NCBI RefSeq assembly: GCF_020858115.1
Contig: NZ_JACYMM010000005.1
Location: 186,001 to 250,000, forward strand
Direction of reading: 5' to 3'
DNA: 64,000 nt
Source of the DNA: Janthinobacterium sp. FW305-129
GTDB lineage: Bacteria > Pseudomonadota > Gammaproteobacteria > Burkholderiales > Burkholderiaceae_D
A program made the translations under genes and the position numbers. The notes under the pieces are model-generated. The model was not told where the DNA came from and did not search any database. It saw only the letters and a list, made by a program, of their open reading frames with translations. Of this stretch, positions 27,263 through 38,490 are shown one piece after another. Every line of letters starts with the position of its first letter. The first letter of the stretch is position 1.

Positions 27263-27382
27263 TCGAATCACGCCGCTGTCACACATATTTACATCAATGC
27301 AGGTCAGTTGCCGTGAAATACACGCTTTTTCCGGCGCGTTTCGCCATCTGCACGCATCCGCCGGCGCCGCGATGGCAGCGTT

Positions 27383-28129
27383 TTACTCGTCGACGTAATC
27401 GGGTTCGATATCGAGACCACCATAGCGGTTTTCGCACGAGCGGCGCGTCAATTCCTGCTTGCCGCTCTTGCCATCAAGCACCATCGTCAAGTCGCGGCAA
27501 GTACGGTGGTAGCTGCCAGGTTTGGCGTCCGTCCGCGAGGGCGTCAAAGTGACGCGCAAGGGCACGGCATTGCCCAGTCCCTTGTTGCTCCATTCACGGC
27601 TCTTGCCATCCTCTTCATCTTTCAGGGTGCGCACGGCGGCCGTCAGCAAGGATTTCTGTTCCTTCGCATTCAGCCTGGCGATGGTCACGTCGGACAGGAA
27701 GGGCGGATACACGACGGGCGCGGGGTCCTTGCCCTGCACATCCCAACGGCCGCTGTTCTGCGAGCAGGTGCGGCGGCTCAGGTCCTGCGACTTGTCGCCC
27801 GCCGTGACGACGAATTTCAGGTCGCGGCAGATGTGCGCCTTCAGGCTGTGTTCCGTCATGCCGGAGTTGCTGAAGTTATACGTGACCTTCACCAGCACGC
27901 CGCTGTCGCCGCCGTTGTCCCACACATGCGCTTCCTGGTCGTCGTCGTCCTTGTTCAGATCGTTGAACAGCTCGTTGAGCAGCATTTCCTTTTCCAGCGG
28001 CGTCAGGGTCGCCACGGTGATCTCGTCGAGAATGGTGGGAGTTTGCGCGGCGGCATTGCCCAGGCAGGCGAGGCCGACGAGGGCGGCACCCAGCAGGCGC
28101 AGGGCGGGATGGGAAAGGGGGAATGGCAT
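27383..28129 (-). CDS. Secreted protein with two tandem Cys-containing repeat domains
   Basis: 248 residues. The signal peptide (LLGAALVGLACLGNAAA-Q) is followed by two homologous units of about 95 residues. Each has a helical 'LTPLEKEMLL' / 'LNAKEQKSLL' start, a W-D/S-N-x-G core, and then HxCRDL...LxRRxC....G.(W/L)D. Each unit thus carries one Cys pair likely to form a disulfide. The CRDL...C pattern recalls the C-terminal domain of 17-kDa-surface-antigen-like proteins (CREF...CR..DG.W), but this is a weak resemblance. Periplasmic or surface location is inferred from the signal. Function is unknown. Confidence 0.75.
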   Translation of the reverse strand: MPFPLSHPALRLLGAALVGLACLGNAAAQTPTILDEITVATLTPLEKEMLLNELFNDLNKDDDDQEAHVWDNGGDSGVLVKVTYNFSNSGMTEHSLKAHICRDLKFVVTAGDKSQDLSRRTCSQNSGRWDVQGKDPAPVVYPPFLSDVTIARLNAKEQKSLLTAAVRTLKDEEDGKSREWSNKGLGNAVPLRVTLTPSRTDAKPGSYHRTCRDLTMVLDGKSGKQELTRRSCENRYGGLDIEPDYVDE

Positions 28130-28368
28130 GGTGTGCTTTCTCGTGCAAGTGGTGATGTGTGGCGATATTGATATGCAATTGCAATCATCTTATCAAAGTC
28201 CATAGCAAAACTCTGTTTCCCGTGCGTACAGGAACGCCGTTCGCCTGAAGGGCATGCTAGAGTCGCGCCTGTTGCTGACGCCCGGGAACGAGGCTTGCGT
28301 TTGCGCAAACCCTGCGTAAATGCAGGCTGCACAGAACGTCTATGCATATCTTCCCGGAGAATAAGCCC

Positions 28369-28397
28369 TTGAATAAGCCCCCTACCGTCCCTATAAT
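28369..28397 (+). promoter_or_regulatory. groESL promoter
   Basis: TTGAAT (28369-28374), 17-bp spacer, TATAAT (28392-28397). The overlapping CTTGAAT..CCCTATAA could also serve heat-shock sigma-32. It abuts the CIRCE element, as expected for HrcA control. Confidence 0.75.
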
Positions 28398-28423
28398 TAG
28401 CACTCGTTAGTAGAGAGTGCTAA
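28397..28423. promoter_or_regulatory. CIRCE operator (HrcA binding site)
   Basis: TTAGCACTC-N9-GAGTGCTAA, a perfect match to the 9-bp CIRCE arms with the standard 9-bp spacer. HrcA repressor bound here would block the groESL promoter until heat shock. Confidence 0.97.
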
Positions 28424-28665
28424 CAAACTCTTTCGTAGCAATCCTCAAGACATGATGGTGTCTGCCGGGCAACAGCAGGGAACGCTACGCGGCGGGCGAC
28501 GCCGCGATGCCACCACTGCCCAGCGCCGGCATGCACCCGATGCCATGGGGTTTGCTTGACCGTTGCGGGCTGCTTTCAACGGCGGTCACTGAAAGCACGC
28601 CTGGCGCTGTGCCAGGCATGTATTCATTTAGCAACACCTATCCATTGAACTTTAAGGAGTTTTGT
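28424..28665 (+). promoter_or_regulatory. Long structured 5' leader of groES
   Basis: About 240 nt separate CIRCE from the groES start. It holds three stem-loops: CGCGGCG/CGCCGCG (28488-28506), TGACC..GTTG/CAAC..GGTCA (28557-28588) and GCCTGGC/GCCAGGC (28599-28617). The last 48 nt, with the AAGGAG site, are AT-rich and unstructured. No ribosome-binding site supports an upstream ORF. Confidence 0.5.
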
Positions 28666-28956
28666 ATGAATCTGCGCCCATTGAACGATCGCGTCATCGT
28701 CAAACGCCTCGACCAGGAAACCAAGACTGCGTCCGGCCTCATCATTCCTGATGCAGCTGCTGAAAAACCGGATCAAGGCGAAGTCCTTGCCGTAGGCAAT
28801 GGCAAGATTCTCGACGACGGCAAAGTCCGTCCTCTGGATGTCAAAGTGGGCGACCGCGTCCTGTTCGGCAAGTACGCCGGCCAAACCGTCAAAGTTGACG
28901 GCGATGAGCTGCTGGTCATGCGCGAAGAAGACATCATGGCGATCGTCGTCAAGTAA
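28666..28956 (+). CDS. groES: Co-chaperonin GroES
   Basis: 96 residues, standard size. It forms the heptameric lid of GroEL. Start at 28666 after AAGGAG. Visible are '[15 protein letters not shown]', the mobile-loop region '[21 protein letters not shown]' and '[20 protein letters not shown]'. Transcribed with groEL from the CIRCE promoter; 50 bp separate the two genes. Confidence 0.98.
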   Translation: MNLRPLNDRVIVKRLDQETKTASGLIIPDAAAEKPDQGEVLAVGNGKILDDGKVRPLDVKVGDRVLFGKYAGQTVKVDGDELLVMREEDIMAIVVK

Positions 28957-28973
28957 TTGTTTCCACGTTGTAG

Positions 28974-30656
<1,683 letters not shown>

Positions 30657-30766
30657 TGTCCGGCGGCCGGTCGCGCAGGCGACGGCGCAACCGGCCGCAT
30701 ACGCCGGGACTGGACTGGCAGACCAAAAGCTGCCAGCGCCTGCCCGGCAGCCCCGAGAGCCCCGAG

Positions 30767-30796
30767 AGCCATCTTCCACGGAAGGTGGCTTTTTTT
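30767..30796 (+). terminator. Rho-independent terminator of groESL
   Basis: AGCCATCTTCC / GGAAGGTGGCT stem (one G-U pair), then a run of seven T residues, 110 bp after the groEL stop. Confidence 0.88.
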
Positions 30797-30886
30797 CGTC
30801 TTGCTTTTTAGAAATTTCAACGATTGCCCGCCTGCACGTTTTGCTTTAGCATGGCCGCCATCGTCCCTCTTTCTCACGCCACCATC

Positions 30887-31357
30887 ATGCAGCCACGCGC
30901 CTCCTCTTCCAAAACCACCATCATCGCCGGCATCCTGGCCGGCTTGCTGGCCGCCGGGCTCGGCGCTTTCTACCTGCACCAGCAGGCCGCACCGCACGGC
31001 ACCAATACCCCGGCCGCCAGCAGCCCGGCGCCGGAGCAGAGCGCGCGCGCCGTCGATGCGCTGATGGCATTGCCGGAGATCAAGGCCTGGTCGGCGCATA
31101 TCGAAAAGGCGTCCGGCGGCCGCGCCCACGGCGCCGTGATGGAAACGTCGCCCGATGCGCGCCTCATCGATGGCAAGCCCTACTATGACCTGAACTTCGT
31201 GGAAAACACGCCGGATGCGGCGCACCGCTGGGAAAGTTTCGTCGTTTCCCAGGATGGCAAGCGCATCCTCGTCGACGACGTCGTCAGCGGTGAGCTGATC
31301 AGCCTGGAGCAATGGCGCAAGGACAATGCGCCCATGCAGCGCATCGCCACCCAATAA
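30887..31357 (+). CDS. Hypothetical membrane-anchored periplasmic protein
   Basis: About 156 residues from the ATG at 30887 (30851 and a TTG at 30824 are alternatives; none has a clear ribosome-binding site). One N-terminal membrane helix (TTIIAGILAGLLAAGLGAFY) is followed by a Pro/Ala linker. A small domain comes next: 'LPEIKAWSAHIEKASGG', 'GKPYYDLNFVENTPDAAHRW', 'FVVSQDGKRILVDDV'. The strand pattern of the last part recalls PepSY-like domains but I cannot confirm it. The stop abuts that of the opposing MFS gene with no gap. Confidence 0.65.
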   Translation: MQPRASSSKTTIIAGILAGLLAAGLGAFYLHQQAAPHGTNTPAASSPAPEQSARAVDALMALPEIKAWSAHIEKASGGRAHGAVMETSPDARLIDGKPYYDLNFVENTPDAAHRWESFVVSQDGKRILVDDVVSGELISLEQWRKDNAPMQRIATQ

Positions 31358-32623
31358 CTACCTACGCGCGGCCCCCTGCGGCGCCGCGCCGCGCACGCGC
31401 GCCACCCACCACACCGTCCACAGCGACAAGCCCGCCGCCAGCCAGCCATTGATGCCATAGCCGCTGATGTGGCCGGCCGCATCCGACTGCAGTGTCAGGC
31501 CGCCCAGCCAGGCGCCCAGGCCGCTGCCAAAACTTTGCAGGGCTGAATTGGCGCTGAGAAACGCGCCCCGCTTGTGCGGTTCCGGTATCGTCGTCAGCAG
31601 CGCCTGCAGCGGTACCATGCGGCCCGAGACGAGGGCCATAAAGAAGGGAAACGCCAGCATCAGCGCCAGCAGCGGCAGCTGGGGCAAGTGCGTCATGAAC
31701 AGCAGCGGCGCGATCGACAGCAAGGACACCCAGCGGTACACCTGCTGCTTGCCGGCCCGGTCCGCCCAGCGGCCGATCAGGCGCGCCGTGAAGATCGTGG
31801 CGCAGCCGCCCGCCAGGTAGACCCAGGTGACGTCGGCCGGCGCCAGCCCCATATTGCCGACCAATACGGGCGAAATGAAGGGAATCACCAGCATGCCGGC
31901 CGTCATATTGACAATGGACAAGGAAAACGCTTGCAGGTGGCGCCGGTCCCGGAACAGCGCCAGCAGGTTCGGCAGCACCTGGCGCAGCGGCGTGGCAGCG
32001 GCGCCCATGTGCGCCGTCAGCGATGGCAGCACGCGCGCCGCGCCCAGCCAGACCAGCAGCGACAGCGCGACCAGCAGGAAAAACGGCGAAGCCCAGCCAA
32101 AGTGCGCGGCCAGCACCACGCCGATGGGCACGCCGCCCACGGCCGCCATGGCAAACGAGGTCATGACGACGCCCGTGGCCGCGCCGCGCCGCTCGGCGGG
32201 AATCACGTCGCCGATGATGGCCATGACGATGGCGCCCAGCACGCCGCCCGTCAGCCCGGCAAACGCGCGCGACCACAGCAGCACATGGAAGTTCGGCGCC
32301 AGCGCGCAAGCGAGGTTCGACACGGTGAACAGGCAAAACATGGTCAACAGCAATTTTTTGCGGTCGAAGCGGTCGATATACGTGGCCGCCAGCAAGCCGG
32401 ACAGTCCCGCGCACCAGGCGTAGGCCGAGACGGCGCCCGAGACGGCAGCCGGGCCGATGTGGAAGGCCTGCATCAGCTGGGGCGCCAGCGGCATCATCAC
32501 CATGAAATCCATGATGACGGTAAATTGCGTCAGCGCAAGTAGCCACAGCATCGCGCGCTCGCGCGCCGGCGTCAGAGCCGCGCCAGCGGAGATATCAGGG
32601 GAAGGGCTCGGTACAGGTTTCAT
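31358..32623 (-). CDS. MFS transporter, DHA1 (arabinose-efflux/Bcr-like) type
   Basis: About 421 residues, 12 predicted helices. The start at 32623 is preferred; an upstream ATG adds 12 residues. Motifs include 'QFTVIMDFMVMMPLAPQLM' (helix 1), 'LSGLLAATYIDRFDRKKLLL' (motif A, D-R-x-D-R-K-K) and 'RAFAGLTGGVLGAIVMAIIGDVIPAERRG' (helix 4 and loop). It probably exports small molecules or sugars by proton antiport. Divergent from the GNAT gene by 74 bp. Confidence 0.9.
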   Translation of the reverse strand: MKPVPSPSPDISAGAALTPARERAMLWLLALTQFTVIMDFMVMMPLAPQLMQAFHIGPAAVSGAVSAYAWCAGLSGLLAATYIDRFDRKKLLLTMFCLFTVSNLACALAPNFHVLLWSRAFAGLTGGVLGAIVMAIIGDVIPAERRGAATGVVMTSFAMAAVGGVPIGVVLAAHFGWASPFFLLVALSLLVWLGAARVLPSLTAHMGAAATPLRQVLPNLLALFRDRRHLQAFSLSIVNMTAGMLVIPFISPVLVGNMGLAPADVTWVYLAGGCATIFTARLIGRWADRAGKQQVYRWVSLLSIAPLLFMTHLPQLPLLALMLAFPFFMALVSGRMVPLQALLTTIPEPHKRGAFLSANSALQSFGSGLGAWLGGLTLQSDAAGHISGYGINGWLAAGLSLWTVWWVARVRGAAPQGAARR

Positions 32624-32697
32624 GCGGCAGATCTTAAGGATGGCGGCGCTGGACGGCAAGGTTTACTTTCTGGCATCAAAGCCCGATACTCGCCCAC

Positions 32698-33297
32698 ATG
32701 CCCGCCATCACCATCCGCCCCCTCGCGCCAGACGACGCGCCCGCCTACCGCGCGCTGCGCCTGGCCGGCATCGCCGAACTGCCCGCCGCCTTCTGCACGA
32801 CGTACGCGGCGGAAAGCGGCTTGCCGCTGGCGCAGATCGCCCAGCGCTTGCGCGCCTCTTCACACCAAATAATATTTGGCGCCTTCCACGAGGAACAATT
32901 GATCGCCATGGCCGGCCTGCGCCGCGAAGCGATCGCCGTCGTGCATGACAAGGCCAGCCTGTGGGGCGTGTACGTGGCGCCGCAGGCACGCGGGCATGGC
33001 GCGGGACGGCAACTGGTGCAGGCCGCCATCGACCATGCCTGCGCCATTCCCGAGCTGGGCCGCGTGCGCCTGGCCGTGGCGCAGGACAACCACGCGGCAT
33101 TGAGCCTGTACCTGGGCTGCGGATTTACCCTGGCGGACAGCCCCGCAGCGGATGGCATGCTGCAAATGCAGCTGTTGCTGCCCCGCCCCGCTCGTGCCAG
33201 TGCCAGTGCCAGTGCCAGTGCAAGTGCAAGTGCAAGCGCAAGTGCCGAAAGTAATGTCTTTATGAAAATCAATACCTTACAAATCCCTGCGAAATAG
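32698..33297 (+). CDS. GNAT-family N-acetyltransferase with Ser-Ala repeat tail
   Basis: 199 residues. The GNAT fold covers about residues 1-155: acetyl-CoA loop in 'LWGVYVAPQARGHGAGRQLVQ' (Q/R-x-x-G-x-G/A), then 'VRLAVAQDNHAALSLYLGCGF'. Beyond that, a tail of about ten Ala-Ser dipeptides is encoded by a 6-bp tandem repeat, ending in a short unrelated segment. The tail is not part of the family and is probably disordered. Acceptor substrate is unknown. Confidence 0.88.
   Translation: MPAITIRPLAPDDAPAYRALRLAGIAELPAAFCTTYAAESGLPLAQIAQRLRASSHQIIFGAFHEEQLIAMAGLRREAIAVVHDKASLWGVYVAPQARGHGAGRQLVQAAIDHACAIPELGRVRLAVAQDNHAALSLYLGCGFTLADSPAADGMLQMQLLLPRPARASASASASASASASASAESNVFMKINTLQIPAK
33193..33246 (+). 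repeat. Hexanucleotide tandem repeat (AGTGCC/AGTGCA)n inside the GNAT gene
   Basis: About nine consecutive 6-bp units, first AGTGCC then AGTGCA/AGCGCA, each encoding Ser-Ala. Unit length is a multiple of three, so slippage changes tail length without frameshift. Confidence 0.85.
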
Positions 33298-33379
33298 CGG
33301 ACAGGCCGTTTTTTCTGTTGCAAGCAAACGCGGCAGGCCTTAGCATCGCGGCTTACAAAAAAAACTTGGGGGAGAGCCA

Positions 33380-34954
33380 ATGTCATCGGCCGAGACACAA
33401 ACCGCCACGGGCAAAATGCCGCGGCAAATACCGTACATCATCGCCAACGAAGGCTGCGAACGCTTCAGCTTTTATGGCATGCGCAACATCCTGACGCCAT
33501 TCCTCATCAGCACCCTGCTGCTGATGATCCCGATCGACCAGCGCACGGGCGAAGCCAAGCACGTGTTCCACACCTTCGTCATCGGCGTGTATTTCTTCCC
33601 GCTGCTGGGCGGCTGGCTGGCCGACCGCTTCTTCGGCAAGTACAACACCATCTTCTGGCTCAGCCTTGTGTATTGCGCGGGCCATGCCTGCCTGGCCCTG
33701 TTTGAAAACAGCGTCAACGGCTTCTATTTCGGCCTGTTCCTGATCGCCTTCGGTTCCGGCGGCATCAAGCCCCTGGTCGCCTCGTTCGTCGGCGACCAGT
33801 TCGACCAGACCAACAAGCACAAGGCCAAGCTGGTCTTCGACCTGTTTTACTGGATCATCAACTTCGGCTCCTTCTTCGCCTCGCTGCTGATGCCGATGTT
33901 CCTGCGCGACTACGGCCCGTCGATCGCCTTCGGCATTCCCGGCCTGATGATGCTGGCCGCCACCATCGTCTTCTGGATGGGCGCGAAAAAATACGTGCAC
34001 GTGCCGCCGGCGCCGCCGAATCCCGATTCGTTCACCCGCGTGGCCCGCACGGCCCTGCTGGCCCGCGTCGACGGCGGTTCGCGTCCCGGCCTGTACGTGG
34101 CCTACGTGGGCGTGATCGGTGCCCTGTACGCGTTCTACAGCATTCCCGAATGGGGCTTCGTGATTTCCGCGTGTACGGCGCTGGTCCTGCTGCTGGCCTT
34201 CGGCAGCATCGGCACGGCCATGCAGCTGGAACGCGCGCGCGGCATCCACCCGGACGAAGCCGTCGAAGGCGTACGCGCCGTGCTGCGCATCCTCGTCATC
34301 TTCGCCCTCGTCACGCCGTTCTTCTCGCTGTTCGACCAGAAGGCTTCGACGTGGATCGTGCAGGCGAACACCATGGAAAAACCGAGCTGGTTCCTGCCGG
34401 CGCAGATGCAGGCGCTGAACCCGATGCTGGTGATGCTCTTGATCCCGTTCAACAATCTGGTGCTGTACCCGATGCTGAACCGCTTCGGCCTGGAAGCGAC
34501 GGCGCTGCGCCGCATGACGGCCGGCATCGGCTTTTCTTCGCTGGCGTGGATCGTCATCGGCTTGCTGCAGCTGGCCCTCGACAGCGGCAATGCCGTCTCC
34601 ATCATGTGGCAGATCCTGCCGTATGCCCTGCTGACGTTCGGCGAAGTGCTGGTCTCGGCCACGGGCCTGGAGTTTGCCTACAGCCAGGCGCCCGTCTCGA
34701 TGAAGGGCGCCATCATGAGCTTCTGGAATCTGTCGACCACGGTGGGCAACCTGTGGGTGCTGATCGTCAACCGCAGCGTCATGAACGAAGGCGTGATCGG
34801 CAAGATCGCCGAGAGCGGCATCAGCGTGACAGCCTTCCAGATGTTCTTCTTCGCCGCCTTTGCCGCGGTGGCCATGCTGGCCTTCGGCCTGTATGCGAAG
34901 CGCTACAAGATGGTCGACAATTACCGCCAGGCGGTCATCCCGGCGAAAGCGTGA
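33380..34954 (+). CDS. POT/PTR2-family proton-dependent oligopeptide transporter
   Basis: 524 residues, with a GGGGGAG site before the start. Family signatures are 'ANEGCERFSFYGMRNIL' (variant of ExxERFxYY in helix 1), 'LLGGWLADRFFGKYNTI' and 'LFLIAFGSGGIKPLVASFVGDQF' (PTR2). Imports di- and tripeptides with protons through the inner membrane. It stands alone with its own terminator. Confidence 0.94.
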   Translation: MSSAETQTATGKMPRQIPYIIANEGCERFSFYGMRNILTPFLISTLLLMIPIDQRTGEAKHVFHTFVIGVYFFPLLGGWLADRFFGKYNTIFWLSLVYCAGHACLALFENSVNGFYFGLFLIAFGSGGIKPLVASFVGDQFDQTNKHKAKLVFDLFYWIINFGSFFASLLMPMFLRDYGPSIAFGIPGLMMLAATIVFWMGAKKYVHVPPAPPNPDSFTRVARTALLARVDGGSRPGLYVAYVGVIGALYAFYSIPEWGFVISACTALVLLLAFGSIGTAMQLERARGIHPDEAVEGVRAVLRILVIFALVTPFFSLFDQKASTWIVQANTMEKPSWFLPAQMQALNPMLVMLLIPFNNLVLYPMLNRFGLEATALRRMTAGIGFSSLAWIVIGLLQLALDSGNAVSIMWQILPYALLTFGEVLVSATGLEFAYSQAPVSMKGAIMSFWNLSTTVGNLWVLIVNRSVMNEGVIGKIAESGISVTAFQMFFFAAFAAVAMLAFGLYAKRYKMVDNYRQAVIPAKA

Positions 34955-34981
34955 TGACGGTTTGATGTAACGCAATGCAGA

Positions 34982-35005
34982 AGGGCGCCCTAGGGCGCCC
35001 TTTTT

Positions 35006-35007
<2 letters not shown>
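34982..35007 (+). terminator. Rho-independent terminator (palindrome AGGGCGCCC-TA-GGGCGCCCT)
   Basis: A near-perfect stem with a T7 run on the plus strand, 28 bp after the peptide-transporter stop. Its T-tract overlaps the stop codon of the convergent pgm gene, so it may also slow transcripts from that side. Confidence 0.88.
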
Positions 35008-36658
<1,651 letters not shown>

Positions 36659-36733
36659 CTATTAACTTCCCATGCTAACCGATGCGGGCCGCGGGGCAAA
36701 GCGTTGTACGCCTGCCACGGTGCGGCAAGCCGC

Positions 36734-36778
36734 TTAACGCCGCATCCCGGCATACCGTATAATGAGAATCATTCTCAT
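36734..36778 (+). promoter_or_regulatory. Fur-regulated promoter of the ECF sigma gene
   Basis: TTAACG (36734-36739), 18-bp spacer, TATAAT (36758-36763). Overlapping the -10 box is the palindrome ATGAGAAT-C-ATTCTCAT (36762-36778), a close match to the 19-bp Fur consensus. Iron-loaded Fur would shut the promoter. Confidence 0.8.
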
Positions 36779-37303
36779 ATGCGGCATTCCTGGCTGCGGA
36801 CTCAGACATCGGACGCCGTGGTTGCACGCTATTACCAAGAACTGTTGAACTTTTGCTGGCGCAACTTGCGCAACCGCGAGGCCGCTGCCGACCTGGTGCA
36901 GGAAAGCTATGCGCGCGTGCTGGACGAAACGGCCGTGCGCGAACCGCGCGCGCTGCTGTACCACACGGCGCGCAACCTGCTGATCGACCAGCACCGCCGC
37001 GCCGCCCTGCGCCAGCACGAGGCACTCGACGCCCTGCCGGAGGCCGCGCATCCGGCCGCACCGCGCCATTTGCAGCCGGAACAGGCGCTGGAAAGCAGCC
37101 AGGACTGGCAAGCCTGCGTGGCCGCCATCGACGCCCTGCCGCCCCGCTGCCGCGACGCCTTCGTGCTGCACGTCTTCGAGGAATTGCCGCACGCGCAAAT
37201 CGCCGCGCGCATGGGCATTTCCGTGAGCATGGTGGAAAAACATATCGCGCGCGGCATGCTCAGTTGCCGGGCGCAGTTGCATTCTTTGCGGGAAGCCACA
37301 TAA
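36779..37303 (+). CDS. ECF sigma factor, FecI family
   Basis: 174 residues. Region 2 covers 'YYQELLNFCWRNLRNREAAADLVQESYARVL' to 'LLYHTARNLLIDQHRR', region 4 'IDALPPRCRDAFVLHVFEELPHAQIAARMGISVSMVEKHIARG'. In the FecI scheme it is released by a TonB receptor-FecR signal and transcribes receptor genes. The Fur box makes it iron-repressed. From the promoter the leader would be only about 9 nt and has no ribosome-binding site; a GTG at 36818 is the alternative start. Its TAA overlaps the FecR ATG. Confidence 0.92.
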   Translation: MRHSWLRTQTSDAVVARYYQELLNFCWRNLRNREAAADLVQESYARVLDETAVREPRALLYHTARNLLIDQHRRAALRQHEALDALPEAAHPAAPRHLQPEQALESSQDWQACVAAIDALPPRCRDAFVLHVFEELPHAQIAARMGISVSMVEKHIARGMLSCRAQLHSLREAT

Positions 37304-38403
37304 TGGCGCCCATGACCGCCCACCCGCCCCGCCATGATTTCGGCCCCTCCGCCCAGGAGCAGGCGGACTTGCGCGAGTACGCCGACTTTGCCGCCACGCA
37401 GGACCCGCTGGCGCTGGCGGCCGCCACCTGGTTCAGCCGGCGCGGCAACCTTGATGCGCAACAACAGGCCGAGTTTGCCGCCTGGCTGGGGGCCGATGCG
37501 CGTCACGCCCAGGAGTATGCGCAGCTAAAAGATACGCACCGCGCGGCGCGCAAGATTCCCGCCCACGTCGCCGCGCGCTGGCAAGTGCCCCAAGGCCCGC
37601 CGGCTTCCGCTCCCCGCCGGCACTGGCTGCGCGCCTTGCCGTATGCGGCCGCCGCCATGCTGCTGCTCGGCGTGGGCGCGGGCGGCTACCAGTGGTGGCA
37701 GCAGCAAGCCGTGTTCAGCCAGTCGTACGCCACCGCGCGGGGCCAGCGCCTGGCCGTCGCCCTGCCCGACGGCAGCAAGCTGCAGCTCGACACGGCCACG
37801 CAGCTGCACGTCACCGTGTACCGCCAGCGGCGCGAAGTGCGCCTGGCGCACGGCGAAGCGCTGTTCCAGGTGCAATCGAAGCAGGGGCAGCCGTTCAACG
37901 TGCTCAGCGGCCCCTTGACGGTGACGGTGGTGGGCACGCAGTTTGCCGTGCGCAACACGCTCGAACACGACGGCCAGCTGCGCGTGGCCGTGCAGCATGG
38001 CCATGTGCGCGTGGCGGGCGCGCGGCAAGAGCAAGTCGACCTGACGGCCGGCCAGGGCGTGACGGCCGATGCCGGCGGCCGCCTGTCCGCCGTCGCCAGC
38101 CTGGCCCCCGGCAGCGTGGCGCCATGGCGCGACGGCAGGATCACCTTCGACAACGTGCCGCTGGGCGCGGCGCTGGCCGAATTCGAGCGCTATGGCGACA
38201 CGGGCCTGGCCGTGCGCGATCCCGCCGTGGCGCGGCTGCGCATCGGCGGCAGCTTCAGCCTGGCCCAGCTCGACCGCTTCGCCGCCGCCCTGCCCCAGCT
38301 GCTGCCCGTGCAGCTCGTGCGCAGCGGCACCGTCAGCGAGATCCGCATGGCGGCAAAAATGCCTGCGCAGGCACCGGCCATGCACATCCAAAAAAATAAA
38401 TGA
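37303..38403 (+). CDS. FecR-family anti-sigma / signal transducer
   Basis: 366 residues. An N-terminal cytoplasmic anti-sigma part ('ALAAATWFSRRGNLDAQQQAEFAAWL') leads to one membrane helix (ALPYAAAAMLLLGVGAGGY, about residues 109-127). The periplasmic FecR domain follows ('LPDGSKLQLDTATQLHV', 'VVGTQFAVR'), then a C-terminal STN-like segment ('ITFDNVPLGAALAEFERYG'). It relays receptor occupancy to the sigma factor. Coupled to the sigma gene by a 1-base TAATG overlap. Confidence 0.93.
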   Translation: MAPMTAHPPRHDFGPSAQEQADLREYADFAATQDPLALAAATWFSRRGNLDAQQQAEFAAWLGADARHAQEYAQLKDTHRAARKIPAHVAARWQVPQGPPASAPRRHWLRALPYAAAAMLLLGVGAGGYQWWQQQAVFSQSYATARGQRLAVALPDGSKLQLDTATQLHVTVYRQRREVRLAHGEALFQVQSKQGQPFNVLSGPLTVTVVGTQFAVRNTLEHDGQLRVAVQHGHVRVAGARQEQVDLTAGQGVTADAGGRLSAVASLAPGSVAPWRDGRITFDNVPLGAALAEFERYGDTGLAVRDPAVARLRIGGSFSLAQLDRFAAALPQLLPVQLVRSGTVSEIRMAAKMPAQAPAMHIQKNK

Positions 38404-38450
38404 AAATAATTCGCATTCGCAGGTGAGGATTTTTCCCGCTGCCGCGTCTA

Positions 38451-38479
38451 CCAGGTTAATCGAAAATAAATTAACCTGG
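38451..38479 (+). promoter_or_regulatory. Hairpin at the ribosome-binding site of the first TonB receptor
   Basis: A perfect 10-bp inverted repeat, CCAGGTTAAT-N9-ATTAACCTGG. Its 3' arm ends in the GG of the GGAG site that serves the ATG at 38491. It could limit translation, or as DNA be an operator. The preceding AATAATTCGCATTCGC stretch vaguely resembles a Fur or FecI target. Confidence 0.5.
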
Positions 38480-38490
38480 AGAAATGCAAC

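Noticed and set aside
28507..28665. In-frame N-terminal extension of groES
   Set aside because: No ribosome-binding site; GroES starts at the conserved MNLRPL after AAGGAG. The open frame is probably fortuitous.
33193..33246. Short tandem units considered as a CRISPR array
   Set aside because: Units are 6 bp, contiguous, without spacers, and coding. No cas gene is present in the window.
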